Assembly (NCBI RefSeq): GCF_002441695.1
Contig: NZ_JXJW01000009.1
Coordinates: 1 to 64,000 of the forward strand
Direction: 5' to 3'
Source of the DNA: Pseudolactococcus piscium
GTDB lineage: Bacteria; Bacillota; Bacilli; Lactobacillales; Streptococcaceae
DNA: 64,000 bases
A program made the position numbers and the translations under genes. Under the pieces are notes generated by a model. That model was not told the DNA's origin. It saw only the letters and a program-made list of their open reading frames with translations, and did no database searches. Shown here one piece after another: positions 17,410 to 28,800 of this stretch. Position 1 is the stretch's first letter. Every line of letters begins with the position of its first letter.

Positions 17410-18240
17410 TTACTCAAATTCAATCAGAAGTGCCCAAGCCCCTGGTCCTGTATGTGTTGCTACAGTTGAGTTTGTATCTAGAACTGAAATCTTTTCAGAC
17501 ACAAATGGTTGTAGTTGATCTCTCATATGTTGTGCAAATGTGAGATTTTCAGCATGTGAAATACCAATGTGCTTCACTTTACGACCAGAAATTTTCGACA
17601 TAAAGTCGTCCAACCATTTTTGAAAGGTTTTATTTCCCCGGCCTTTCAACATAGGTTGCAGGTTATTATCAACAAATTCCATAACGATTTTGATATTTAA
17701 GAGGCCACTTAATACACCCGTTACACGATTAACTCGACCACCTTTGACCAAGTTATCAAGATTTGCTATGCCAATATAAAGTTCCGTATTATTTTTAGTC
17801 TTGATCGTTGCGGCAATAATGTCTTCTTTGGACGCACCTTTCGCAGCTAACTTAGCGGCTTCAACCACTTGAAATCTTAAGCCTTGGTCGATAAAATCAC
17901 TATCAATGACTGTCACATCAGCATTTGATAACATGGCACCTTGACGGGCTGCTTCTACCGTACCTGATAAGGCTTTAGTCAAATGAATACTGATGATTTG
18001 ACTGCCATCTTCAGCTAATCTGTCGTAAACTTCTGTAAATACACCAACCGGTGGCTGTGATGTTTTAGGTAGATGTTTACTTGCTTTCATTTTTGCCATG
18101 AACGTTTCTGCTGATAAATCGGTATCCTGGTATAGGACACCATCAATCAATATGGCAAGCGGCACAATCGTAATGTTATATTTCTCAATCAGCTCTGGAT
18201 CAACTGTAATTGTCGAATCCGTCACAATTTTTATCGTCAT
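17410..18240 (-). CDS. DegV-family fatty-acid-binding protein
   Basis: DegV/FakB proteins carry a fatty acid for phosphorylation by the FakA kinase, feeding phospholipid synthesis. The 276-residue protein begins with KIVTDSTITVDPEL and contains LPKTSQPPVGVF, the ligand-contacting LSGTVEAARQGA segment, and KGGRVNRVTG. Length is standard. No fakA is nearby, which is usual because several degV paralogues are scattered. It starts the degV-ypmR-ypmS-hup block. Which fatty acid it binds cannot be stated. Confidence 0.93.
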   Translation of the reverse strand: MTIKIVTDSTITVDPELIEKYNITIVPLAILIDGVLYQDTDLSAETFMAKMKASKHLPKTSQPPVGVFTEVYDRLAEDGSQIISIHLTKALSGTVEAARQGAMLSNADVTVIDSDFIDQGLRFQVVEAAKLAAKGASKEDIIAATIKTKNNTELYIGIANLDNLVKGGRVNRVTGVLSGLLNIKIVMEFVDNNLQPMLKGRGNKTFQKWLDDFMSKISGRKVKHIGISHAENLTFAQHMRDQLQPFVSEKISVLDTNSTVATHTGPGAWALLIEFE

Positions 18241-18472
18241 TCTTAAACTCTTTTCTGTTCAAAATCATATTTTTTTTAAAAAATAGTAGCATTTCCCAAA
18301 AATATGGTATACTATAGATGAAGTGGTTTCCAAAACTAGATGTTGCTTTGCAAACCCTCTGTTAATTATTATATCAAATTCTGAGTATAATGCCATCAAA
18401 TGCACTCTTTCTTAAACGTGACTTTAGACTAGAATGACCCAATAACGACCACAAATAGAAACTAGGTATCTT

Positions 18473-19114
18473 TTGAAAAATTCTAAAGCTTATATCATTA
18501 CAAATGAAGTCTTCAATGCTGTTACGCATGGTATTGGCTTTGCCTTTGCTGTTGCAGGACTTATCTTGCTTATTCTAAAGGGATCTGCTAATCATTCGGC
18601 CATCCAAATCGTTAGCTATAGTATCTATGGGACAACCTTAGTCTTACTTTTTCTTTTTTCAACCCTCTTTCACAGTCTCATTTTTACCAAGGCAAATCAA
18701 GTCTTCCAAGTCTTTGATCACTCATCCATCTACCTGCTTATAGCAGGTACTTATACACCCTACTGCTTAATCACGCTAAATGGTTGGCTAGGTTGGACGC
18801 TTTTTGCCATCGTTTGGGCTTGTGCCATAGCTGGTGTCGTACTGAAATCTATTTTTCTCCCCAAATGGGATGATGTGCCCAAAATCTCAACTGTTCTGTA
18901 TGTCATCATGGGCTGGCTCATCGTATTTGCCTTAAAACCACTTTGGGATGCACTGCCCCATCCTGGTGTGTGGCTCTTATTTGTTGGTGGTGTTCTTTAT
19001 ACGTGTGGTGCTTATTTTTATTCTCTAAAGTTTCCTTATGCACACGTCGTATGGCACTTGTTTGTTATGGCAGCCGCTGTACTCATGTGGGTTTCAGTTT
19101 ATAAGTTCATCTAA
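18473..19114 (+). CDS. hemolysin III-family (PAQR-like) membrane protein
   Basis: The 213-residue protein has seven predicted membrane helices and the family signatures NAVTHGIG, STLFHS (first His), DHSSIYLLIAGTYTPYCL and the late HVVWHLFV histidines. These residues form a putative metal-dependent hydrolase site in the PAQR superfamily. Despite the name, most bacterial members are not haemolysins. The start is a TTG with a weak upstream AGG. The gene is divergent from degV and followed by a strong terminator. Confidence 0.9.
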   Translation: MKNSKAYIITNEVFNAVTHGIGFAFAVAGLILLILKGSANHSAIQIVSYSIYGTTLVLLFLFSTLFHSLIFTKANQVFQVFDHSSIYLLIAGTYTPYCLITLNGWLGWTLFAIVWACAIAGVVLKSIFLPKWDDVPKISTVLYVIMGWLIVFALKPLWDALPHPGVWLLFVGGVLYTCGAYFYSLKFPYAHVVWHLFVMAAAVLMWVSVYKFI

Positions 19115-19126
19115 TTTAAATACTGT

Positions 19127-19168
19127 AACAGTCTCTAGTTTGATGCTTTCAAACTAGAGACTGTTTTT
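19127..19168 (+). terminator. terminator after the hemolysin III gene
   Basis: A perfect sixteen-base stem (AACAGTCTCTAGTTTG with its complement), seven-base loop and T run. Confidence 0.92.
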
Positions 19169-19408
19169 TAAATCAACTAAATTTTGTGGATTACCTGTTT
19201 ACTTAGCGTTAAGAGATGACCATTTATTTGGTTTTTTTATTGTATCCACCTCTAACTATTTGATATTGATGAAAAAAGTATCTGAATTTATATATTTTTC
19301 ATCAATACCTCACTAATTACTGATAAATAACTCATTTCAGTTATAATTAAATGAGTATTTTGTATATTTGTATAAAAGAGGTTTATGTTTAAAAAACTAA
19401 ATTTTATC

Positions 19409-19438
19409 CTATTTTACCGTTATGAAACGGTAAAATAG
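19409..19438 (+). promoter_or_regulatory. 13-base inverted repeat upstream of the beta-glucoside PTS operon
   Basis: CTATTTTACCGTT and AACGGTAAAATAG form a perfect inverted repeat with a four-base centre, ending five bases before a weak -35. It is the best candidate operator for the operon-encoded PRD activator. It is not followed by a T run, so it is not a terminator. Confidence 0.6.
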
Positions 19439-19442
19439 CCAA

Positions 19443-19471
19443 TGGTAATGAAAGGGCTTTCCTAGTATGAT
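19443..19471 (+). promoter_or_regulatory. putative promoter and cre of the PTS operon
   Basis: TGGTAA (poor -35), exactly 17 bases, then TATGAT (-10). Between them TGAAAGGGCTTTCC (19449-19462) matches the CcpA cre consensus TGWAANCGNTNWCA with two mismatches. An activator-dependent, glucose-repressed promoter is inferred. Confidence 0.55.
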
Positions 19472-19473
19472 GA

Positions 19474-20946
<1,473 letters not shown>

Positions 20947-20988
20947 GTTACAACCACACTATCTATCATCCACAGAAAGGCAATACTT

Positions 20989-21309
20989 ATGAAAAAAACA
21001 CTGATTATCTGTGCAGCAGGGATGTCATCTTCTGTTATGGCACAAAAAACGACTGATTACTTCAAAGCAAAGGACATTGACATCATAGTCGATGCAACAA
21101 CTGCAACAGAAGGCAACAAAGCAATCGAAACCAGTGACTTCGACTTATTTATCATCAGCCCTCAAACCAAAATGTATTTTAAACAATTTGCAGAAGCTGG
21201 CAAGCGTGTTGGAAAACCTGTAGTTGAAATCCCATTTCCAGCATACATCCCCATCCCAATGGGGATTGAAAAAATGGCCAAGCTAATTTTGGACAATATG
21301 CCTGACTGA
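20989..21309 (+). CDS. PTS lactose/cellobiose-type IIB component
   Basis: The 106-residue cytoplasmic subunit has the phosphocysteine loop IICAAGMSSSVM with Cys8 as the expected phosphorylation site, and a P-loop-like fold continuing to the ISPQTKMYFKQF segment. It passes phosphate from IIA to the sugar bound by IIC. A ribosome binding site (AGAAAGG) lies upstream. It belongs with the IIA and IIC of the same operon, although the activator gene separates them. Confidence 0.93.
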   Translation: MKKTLIICAAGMSSSVMAQKTTDYFKAKDIDIIVDATTATEGNKAIETSDFDLFIISPQTKMYFKQFAEAGKRVGKPVVEIPFPAYIPIPMGIEKMAKLILDNMPD

Positions 21310-21348
21310 TTGATGTAACACTAGAAAATTTTTAGGAGATGCTGGTAC

Positions 21349-23337
21349 ATGCTTAAAAAAGAAGACCAACTACTTCAAACGCTTCATCAGAACAAACATA
21401 AATTTCTGACTGCAATTGAAATTGGTGAATATATAGGGATGTCCGAGCGTACGGTACGTACTTATATTAGACAGCTAAATCCCTTACTAATCTCAAATGG
21501 TGCAGAGATTATTGTCAAACATGGTGCTGGTTTTAAACTAGAAATTTACATACCACAAGCTTTTGACATATTATACAAAAAGCAACAGCATTTGGACACC
21601 TTACCTACGACGACAGACAACTCAGATAGATTAGATAACCGAGAAAATTATCTATTAACACGGCTCCTCTTGAATGATACTGCCGTTTTATTTGAAACAC
21701 TCATGTCCGAGCTGTTCGTAAGCCGCTCAACGCTGTCAAAAGAATTTCGCAATTTAAAACAACTACTTTCTCCATACAGATTGACTGTTACCTCACGCGC
21801 AGGTAAGGGCGTTTATATTACTGGCATGGAGCGAGATAAACGGCGTTTCATCATGGATTACTTCTTTGGACAAAACTATGTTCAGTTTGTACAAGAGCAC
21901 ATCGGTGATACACATTTTTTTGCAGGTATTCGCCTGGACGCAATCACATTAATCATTATAGAGGAATGTCGAAAAGCACACCTTAAAGTCCATGATTTTG
22001 TCATTCAAAATCTAGTCTTACACTTAGCACTAAGCATTAACCGCTTAAAGCAATCGATTAGTATCTCAACGACAGAAATTGTAGAAGTTTCTGCTACAAC
22101 TATCGCCTATCAAGTGGCACAAGAGATTATAGCGCGTGTTGAAATACTGCAACAGATTAACTTCCCTAGTCAAGAAATCTCTTTTCTAGCCTTACATTTG
22201 GTATCTAAAGCAACTGCAACAAAGCAAACCAAACCGGCTGAACTGTCACTTGAAGTTGCGCTAAAAAGTTGTTTATCATGCTCTGATAAAGAAACAGGTT
22301 ATACCTTCTCTGAGGATATCGAACTCGTAAGTGCATTAATGGCACATATCACAGCAATGCAATTACGTATCACAAACGGTATGGTACTCGTCAATCCATT
22401 ACTAGACAAGGTTAAATCAGATTTCACCTTTGAATTTCAATTGACACAAGCTATTTTAGGACAGCTACCGCAACTTTCGGCTAGTCAAATTTCTGATGAT
22501 GAGTGGGCTTATCTGACACTTCATTTCATGGTGGCACTCGAAAAAGCAAAGGACAAACAAACAATCCGAGTCCTTGTCGTCTGTGCGACAGGCATTGGTA
22601 GTGCACAACTCCTTAGGACGCGGATTGAGAAGACGTTTGGTAAAAAAATTACCATAGTTGGCGTTTATGGCTACTTTGATTTGAGTCAAGCAATGCTACA
22701 TGAAGTAGACGTTATCATCTCTTCGATTGATTTGAGCAAGCTGGTCTTTACTGTCCCGACTGTTCACGTCAGTGTTTTCTTAGACAAAGATGATGTGAGC
22801 CAAGTATCAGCAACATTTGATAAGGTCAGACCACGAGGTTCACATAGTGAAATCGACCAGCTATCATCACTGACCTCAACTGAAAAACGAGATCTCTGTC
22901 AAAGTTTATTTTCAGCAGACAGTTTCTTAATCACCACGGAATCCAAAAAAACAAGTGTGATTGATACACTGTTAAATCGACTAAAAATAGATGAGAATGA
23001 TGACTATGCGATTAAAATGCATGAACAAATCCTATCACGTGAACAGCTCAGTTCCGTTGTCTTCAGCGATAGTATCGCAGTGCCACATCCAATCGTGCCA
23101 CAAGGCATCACAGCAAAAATCGGCGTTGCTATCTCTAAAACAGGCATCAACTGGCAACCTGACTTTCCAATGATTCATATCGTTTTCTTACTATCACCTT
23201 CTAAAACCGAGAATCCACACTTAACACTTGCAACAAAAGCAATTGTCGCATTATTGGACTTACCAGATGTCCAAGAAAAATTACTGGTAGCTGAAACGTT
23301 TGATGACTTTATCGACCTATTCATACCACTTATATAA
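21349..23337 (+). CDS. PRD-containing transcriptional activator (LicR/BglG-type)
   Basis: The 662-residue regulator has, in order, an N-terminal HTH (about residues 5-60, with MSERTVRTYIRQL), a second HTH-like region (about 95-145), two PTS regulation domains (about 180-390, with histidines in VIQNLVLHLALS and YLTLHFMV), an EIIB-like domain with Cys412 in VVCATGIGSAQ, and an EIIA-like domain with His580 in IAVPHPI. This architecture belongs to DNA-binding activators controlled by HPr and EII phosphorylation, not RNA antiterminators, because the RNA-binding CAT domain is missing. It most likely activates this operon through the upstream inverted repeat. Confidence 0.92.
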   Translation: MLKKEDQLLQTLHQNKHKFLTAIEIGEYIGMSERTVRTYIRQLNPLLISNGAEIIVKHGAGFKLEIYIPQAFDILYKKQQHLDTLPTTTDNSDRLDNRENYLLTRLLLNDTAVLFETLMSELFVSRSTLSKEFRNLKQLLSPYRLTVTSRAGKGVYITGMERDKRRFIMDYFFGQNYVQFVQEHIGDTHFFAGIRLDAITLIIIEECRKAHLKVHDFVIQNLVLHLALSINRLKQSISISTTEIVEVSATTIAYQVAQEIIARVEILQQINFPSQEISFLALHLVSKATATKQTKPAELSLEVALKSCLSCSDKETGYTFSEDIELVSALMAHITAMQLRITNGMVLVNPLLDKVKSDFTFEFQLTQAILGQLPQLSASQISDDEWAYLTLHFMVALEKAKDKQTIRVLVVCATGIGSAQLLRTRIEKTFGKKITIVGVYGYFDLSQAMLHEVDVIISSIDLSKLVFTVPTVHVSVFLDKDDVSQVSATFDKVRPRGSHSEIDQLSSLTSTEKRDLCQSLFSADSFLITTESKKTSVIDTLLNRLKIDENDDYAIKMHEQILSREQLSSVVFSDSIAVPHPIVPQGITAKIGVAISKTGINWQPDFPMIHIVFLLSPSKTENPHLTLATKAIVALLDLPDVQEKLLVAETFDDFIDLFIPLI

Positions 23338-23359
23338 CCTAAAAAAGAAAGAGGTAAGC

Positions 23360-23680
23360 ATGACACAAACAGCTGAAACCTTACAAGTCATCGCATTTGA
23401 ACTCATTTTACATAGTGGTAACGCAAGGACACTCATTCACGAGGCTTATGACTTGATGGAAGCCAATGATTTTAAGGGAGCTGACAAGAAATTAGCTGAG
23501 GCAAATGATGAACTTGTTCTCTCCCATCATGCGCAAACGTCCTTATTGCAAGATTATGCTAAAGGCGAAGAAATCATCATAGAAATCATCATGGTGCACG
23601 CACAAGATCATCTGATGACGACCATGACCTTAAAGGAAGTCGCTGAACGGATGAGAGTGCTTTATGAACGCACCGTATAA
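23360..23680 (+). CDS. PTS lactose/cellobiose-type IIA component
   Basis: The 106-residue helical subunit has the family pattern ELILHSGNARTLIHEAYD and the phosphohistidine segment MVHAQDHLM (His80). It accepts phosphate from HPr and hands it to IIB. The start at MTQTAE is chosen because GAAAGAGG precedes it and upstream codons would overlap the activator gene. It lies between activator and small membrane protein. Confidence 0.93.
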   Translation: MTQTAETLQVIAFELILHSGNARTLIHEAYDLMEANDFKGADKKLAEANDELVLSHHAQTSLLQDYAKGEEIIIEIIMVHAQDHLMTTMTLKEVAERMRVLYERTV

Positions 23681-23705
23681 CGTAGTAATTTAAAAGGAGG
23701 CACTA

Positions 23706-24209
23706 ATGACACCAAAAGAAAAGAAACAATTTGAAGCAAATCGTCAAAGTACAGGTATTAAAGTGATGACCTATAATCGGTTTCTACTCATTCGGTATGT
23801 CGGTGATTGCCTATTCTTTATTAATTTATACACTGTCCTACTCTACTTATTAAGTCATTCCAACTTGATCATCATCCCTATACTCCTTATTTTGTCACAA
23901 CTTCCGGCTATCTGGGAACAGATCAAACTATACAGTACACCTATTAGTCTCGTTAAATTTACCAAAGGCTACTTTATCTTACAAACTTTAGTATTTATTG
24001 GCTCACTCATTATCGCGACAACACCGCTATTTAATCGTATATTCCCATTTTTAAATGCATCGGTTGAAGTCAGAATTGGTGTTGCCATTTCTTCCGGTCT
24101 GTTTGCGCTTATTTGTCTTGCTATGTTAGGTAAAATAAGACGCATCAGCATTAATAAAGACAAACAATATCAACGTATTCAACAATATAAGCAATCACTG
24201 CCAAACTAA
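23706..24209 (+). CDS. small membrane protein of the PTS operon, function unknown
   Basis: The 167-residue protein has four predicted membrane helices in two pairs, a charged N-terminus and a basic C-terminal tail rich in Gln and Lys. AAAGGAGG precedes the ATG. It lies between IIA and IIC with short gaps, so it is part of the sugar operon, but I do not recognise the family. It could modulate the permease. No catalytic motif is visible. Confidence 0.7.
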   Translation: MTPKEKKQFEANRQSTGIKVMTYNRFLLIRYVGDCLFFINLYTVLLYLLSHSNLIIIPILLILSQLPAIWEQIKLYSTPISLVKFTKGYFILQTLVFIGSLIIATTPLFNRIFPFLNASVEVRIGVAISSGLFALICLAMLGKIRRISINKDKQYQRIQQYKQSLPN

Positions 24210-24218
24210 TTATTGATC

Positions 24219-24312
24219 AGGTAACTTTATTAATCAAAGTTTGTCATCACCTTTAATATCAGGTTAGACCTTACATTTTAATGTAGAACAAACTTAGTCT
24301 ATCAAGTTACCT
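24219..24312 (+). repeat. long imperfect inverted repeat between the small membrane protein and PTS IIC
   Basis: AGGTAACTT and about 17 further bases (24219-24244) are imperfectly complementary to 24288-24312, giving an RNA stem of about 25 pairs with a few bulges and an apical region containing a smaller TACATTTTAATGTA hairpin. The IIC ribosome binding site lies directly after it. It may tune IIC translation or mRNA stability; the T run is short, so it is not a clear terminator. Confidence 0.6.
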
Positions 24313-24330
24313 TTTAGAAAAGAGGAAAAT

Positions 24331-25686
24331 ATGAAAAAAGGATTTGCTTTATTAGAAAAATATCTCATGGGGCCAATGAGTAAATTGGCAACCTATCGTC
24401 CGGTTCGTGCAATCATGGCAGCTGGACTGGCCAGTATTCCATTTACCATCGTCGGATCCATGTTCTTGGTATTTAATATCATACCATTAGCATTTTCGGG
24501 ACTTACTGGGCTTTTCAACGATACCTTCTTTAAATATACTGACTTGTATATGCTCGCAAACAAATGTACAATGGGTATTTTGTCACTCTACTTCGCCATC
24601 GTTATTGGGTATGAATATACAAAAATTTACGAAGAAGAGGGTGTTGCCGTTAACCCATTAAATGGTGCACTTCTATCAGTTGCTGCCTTCTTCATGTGTA
24701 TTCCTGAATTAGTCTACAAAAATGGTGCTTTCACTGTTTTACAAACCGTCACAGATTCAGCAAAAGTTATCAATGGCTGGCGCGTTGGGGGTTCAAGTCT
24801 TGATCGTCTTGGTACTGCTGGTATCTTTACTGCCATCATCATGGGGGCACTTGCTGTCAACCTTTATGTCTTCTGTGTTAAAAAGAACCTTGTTATCAAA
24901 ATGCCTGATGCAGTACCACCTGGTGTCGCTCGCTCATTTACTGCCCTAATCCCTGCCTTCGTAATCACTGTTGTTACCTTAGCCATTAATGGTGTTCTCG
25001 TTGCCCTTGGTACAGACATCTTCAATATGATCTCAATTCCATTTGGATTCGTTACAAACTTGACTAATTCATGGCTTGGTATGTGTGTGATCTTATTCTT
25101 TATCCATGCGCTTTGGATCGTTGGTATACATGGTGCTAACATCATCGGTGCGTTTATCACACCAATCACACTAGCTAATCTTGAAACTAATATCGCTGGT
25201 GGCAGAATTCCATTTGCTGGAGAATTCACCAACTCATTTGTCATCATGGGTGGTTCTGGTGCAACTTTAGGTCTCTGTCTCTACCTTGTATTCTTAGCAA
25301 AATCTGAACAACTCAAAATATTAGGTAAAGCCTCTATCGTGCCAAGTATTTTCAATATTAATGAACCCCTTATCTTCGGGATTCCCATTGTTTATAATCC
25401 TTATCTTGCCATTCCATTCTTCCTTGCGCCTATCGGAGCCGGTTCTATTGCTTACTGGGCAATTAAACTCCAATTTGTTAAACCAATCATTGCACAAGTG
25501 CCATGGCCTAGCCCGATTGGTTTAGGTGCCTTCATAGGCACAGCAGGAGATGTTAGAGCAATCTTTTTAGCCCTAATTACCTTCTTTGTAGCCTTTGCTA
25601 TCTACTTACCATTTATCAAATTCTACGACATAAAACTTGTCAAAGAAGAACAAGAAACGCTAAAGGCTGCTAAGGAAGCTGCTTAA
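24331..25686 (+). CDS. PTS lactose/cellobiose-type IIC permease
   Basis: The 451-residue membrane protein has about ten predicted helices and the LacE/CelB-type substrate segments WIVGIHGANI and FNINEPLIFGIPIVYNP, the latter containing the conserved NEP motif that contacts the sugar. It imports and, with IIB, phosphorylates a beta-glucoside. AGAGGAAA precedes the ATG. It is the last gene of the operon and is followed by a UUCG-capped terminator. Confidence 0.95.
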   Translation: MKKGFALLEKYLMGPMSKLATYRPVRAIMAAGLASIPFTIVGSMFLVFNIIPLAFSGLTGLFNDTFFKYTDLYMLANKCTMGILSLYFAIVIGYEYTKIYEEEGVAVNPLNGALLSVAAFFMCIPELVYKNGAFTVLQTVTDSAKVINGWRVGGSSLDRLGTAGIFTAIIMGALAVNLYVFCVKKNLVIKMPDAVPPGVARSFTALIPAFVITVVTLAINGVLVALGTDIFNMISIPFGFVTNLTNSWLGMCVILFFIHALWIVGIHGANIIGAFITPITLANLETNIAGGRIPFAGEFTNSFVIMGGSGATLGLCLYLVFLAKSEQLKILGKASIVPSIFNINEPLIFGIPIVYNPYLAIPFFLAPIGAGSIAYWAIKLQFVKPIIAQVPWPSPIGLGAFIGTAGDVRAIFLALITFFVAFAIYLPFIKFYDIKLVKEEQETLKAAKEAA

Positions 25687-25778
25687 TCGTTAATTAAAAT
25701 CCTATATTGCTTATAAACATAGACTCGGACAGCTCAGTTAGCGATTACATCACGGCTGTCTAACACGTTGATTAGTAA

Positions 25779-25808
25779 ACACAAATACTTCGGTACTTGT
25801 GTTTTTTT
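25779..25808 (+). terminator. terminator of the beta-glucoside PTS operon
   Basis: ACACAAATAC, TTCG tetraloop, GTACTTGTGT (one mismatch) and seven T residues. Confidence 0.9.
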
Positions 25809-25833
25809 GCTAACTGAATTTGAATCAAACATC

Positions 25834-25857
25834 AAAAAACAAGCACCAAGGCTTGTT
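25834..25857 (-). terminator. terminator of dnaE
   Basis: AACAAGC pairs with GCTTGTT around six bases, followed by six T on the minus strand. Confidence 0.85.
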
Positions 25858-25874
25858 CAATTCAACTATTCAAT

Positions 25875-28800
25875 TTATCTAATCACTGCTTTAGTGACAT
25901 AACCTGTTAGGCGCTTCAACAATAGCTCAGTATCATTGACATAGCTGGTTGTCAGCTGTGTCGTCTTTGTTGTCTCATTATAGAGAACGACCGGTAGATT
26001 ACCTGGAAACTCACTTAATATTTGGGCAATTCTCTTATTTTTAGACGTATCAGCAATCGCCAACCATACTTTTTTATCTGTTGCTTCGACTTTAACCAGA
26101 CCATCTGCTACAAGTTGCAACCGCTCATTTCGCTCAGACACTTTTCCCATAATCAGATAAAACGTCCCTTCACTGATATCAGCTAAGTAATGATGGTACA
26201 CTTCTGGAAACAGGGTCACATCTAAGACATCTTGTGTATCTGTTACGTTCAAAAATGCCATGGTTGCACCCGCTTTGGTTCTGTGCGTTTTAAGATGCGT
26301 TAGCTCCACCAAAACGGTCACCTTTTGATTGGCAACCAAGTTTGAGATGGCCGTAAAGTTACCCTGTCTCTGCTTAGCAATCGCCATCAAGGGATGCTCT
26401 GTTACGGCGATGCCCATCAGATCAAACTCCATCTGATATTTTTCTGCAGGGCTATAATCTTCATATTCTGTATAAGCAAAGGTTAAATTTGAAGCCGATG
26501 TGGCAAATAAATCCGTTTGAAAGACTGCACTAAAGTCAACTAGTTTCGCTAAATTTTCAACTAATTTACGCCGATTAGGCTCAAATTCATCGAAAGCACC
26601 GATTGAGATCAAGGGTTGGATGATGGCAACTTTTTGAAAATTATCTGGTAATTTTTGGATAAAGGCTTGTAAGCTAGAAAATGGGCGATGTTCAAGTATC
26701 CAAAGTGCTAACTCACGTGATAGGCCTTTTATGGCACGCATGCCGACAACGATTTGACCATCTGATAACTTATCATAATAGGGCATGCGATTAATGTAGG
26801 CGGGGGCTAATGTAAATCCAACTGCCCTAGCATCATTTAACAAGGCTAAACGCTTACTATCACGCAACATAATTTCATAGAAGACATCAGGATAATGGGC
26901 TTTAAAGAAGGCCATCTGAACTGCTAGCGCCCCATAACCAAAGGCATGTGATCGGTTAAAGCCATAATTAGCGAACCGCTCGATCAACTCATAAATTTCA
27001 CTTGCCTTATCTTGACTATGCCCATTTTTTAAACTACCCGAAATGAATTCGGCTCTGAGCAGTTCAAACTCGTCCCCTTTTTTCTTAGATATGGCACGTC
27101 TAAGCAGGTCAGCACGCCCAAGAGAAAAACCAGCGAAAATCTGTGCCACTTGCATGATCTGTTCTTGAAAAATCATGATCCCATAGGTAGGTTTTAAAAT
27201 ATGTGAGATCGTGCTATCCGGATAAATGACTACTTCATCACCATGCCGTCTTTTTATGAACTCAGGAATGAAGGCTGATGGTCCTGGTCTAAAGATAGAT
27301 GTTGCTGCAACAACATCTGAAAATTCGGTTGGCTTAAGTTGTCGTAGGAAAGACATCATTTGCGGATTTTCAAATTGGAAAATCCCTAGTGTCTGTCCCT
27401 CTCTAAATAGGCTTAATGTTTGCTGATCGTTTAAATCAATCTGATTGATATTAATCAGTTTATCATAACGTGCCTTGACCAAATCACGCATGTCATTAAT
27501 ATAGGTTAAATTTTTGATACTTAAAAAGTCAAATTTAATTAAGCCAATCGCCTCAACATCATGTGCTTCAAACTGCGTGATGGGTAACATCTCACCAGGC
27601 GCTATGGGCAAATAGTTAGTTAAGTCCTGTGCTGCTAAAACGACACCTGAGGCATGCACTGACTTTTGACGGGGCATGCCCTCTATTTTTTGCGCATAAT
27701 TAAAGACCGTTTGTAGCCGCGTGTCATTAATAATCTCTGCTCTCAGTCGATTATTTTTCGCATATTCCTGTGCCAGTGTATCTGATCGACCAATCATACT
27801 CGATACATGTGAGATTTCGATTTCTGTCATGCCAAATACTTTGGCAACATCACGAAAACTCTGCTTCATACCAAAAGTTGAAAAAGTCATAATCTGAGCC
27901 ACATGACTACTGCCATAGCGATTCTTCACATAAGCCAAAATATCTGCGCGTTTATTATCTGGCATATCGATATCGATATCGGGTAGACTAGCGCGTTCAG
28001 GATTCAAAAAGCGTTCAAATAGCAGGCTATTAGCCACAGGGTCTACCCCTGTAATCTGAAGCGCATATGCTACCAAAGAACCTAGCGCAGAACCTCGCCC
28101 CATGCCTGTATAGATATTTTCAGACCTCGCATAACGTAATACATCTGCTACGATTAGAAAATAATCATCAAATCCCATCTCATGAATGGTCGTTAATTCA
28201 TGCTCAAGTCTTTCTAGATAGGTTGGGGTTACCTTCTGCTCAGCCTCAAGAAAAGCAGTCGCAATCTGTCGTAGCTCAGTTGCTGCTGCCATATCCTGAT
28301 TAAAAGTTGGTAGGGCTAAACTGCCATCCATGGCTTGATAGTGAATGCTTGAAACAAGCTCATCCAAGTTTTGTAGACTTTTTTGATCAAACAGCTCTGA
28401 GACCGTCGACGCAGCATGTAAGCTCTCAGAATGGGCGACCGTCAGACTTTCATCAACTTTTATCCCATTTTTGATATGCTCTAAAATCGTCAGTGTATTG
28501 GCATCTGCAGGATCTAGGTACTTAACAGATAAAAACGGTATTTTAGGACGTGAAAATTCTTGCACCGTCGGTTTTAATAAGCCAACATAGACATCCTCTT
28601 TGGGTAATTGTTTCAAGATATTATCAACTGCATAGTCTGACCCAACAACGATTGCGACATCAGAAAAATGGCTTGCAATATCAGATAGCGTATGAAATCC
28701 AAAATTTTTCTTGCTTGAAATCCGATAAAGATTACTGAGCCCTTCGGACGTTTTAGCAATAAAGGAGAGTTGAATTGGTAGACTATCGATGACACAAGTC

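Noticed and set aside
21349-23337. Reading the PTS regulator as an RNA-binding antiterminator
   Set aside because: It starts with helix-turn-helix domains instead of the RNA-binding CAT domain, and no RAT-terminator pair is visible upstream of the operon.
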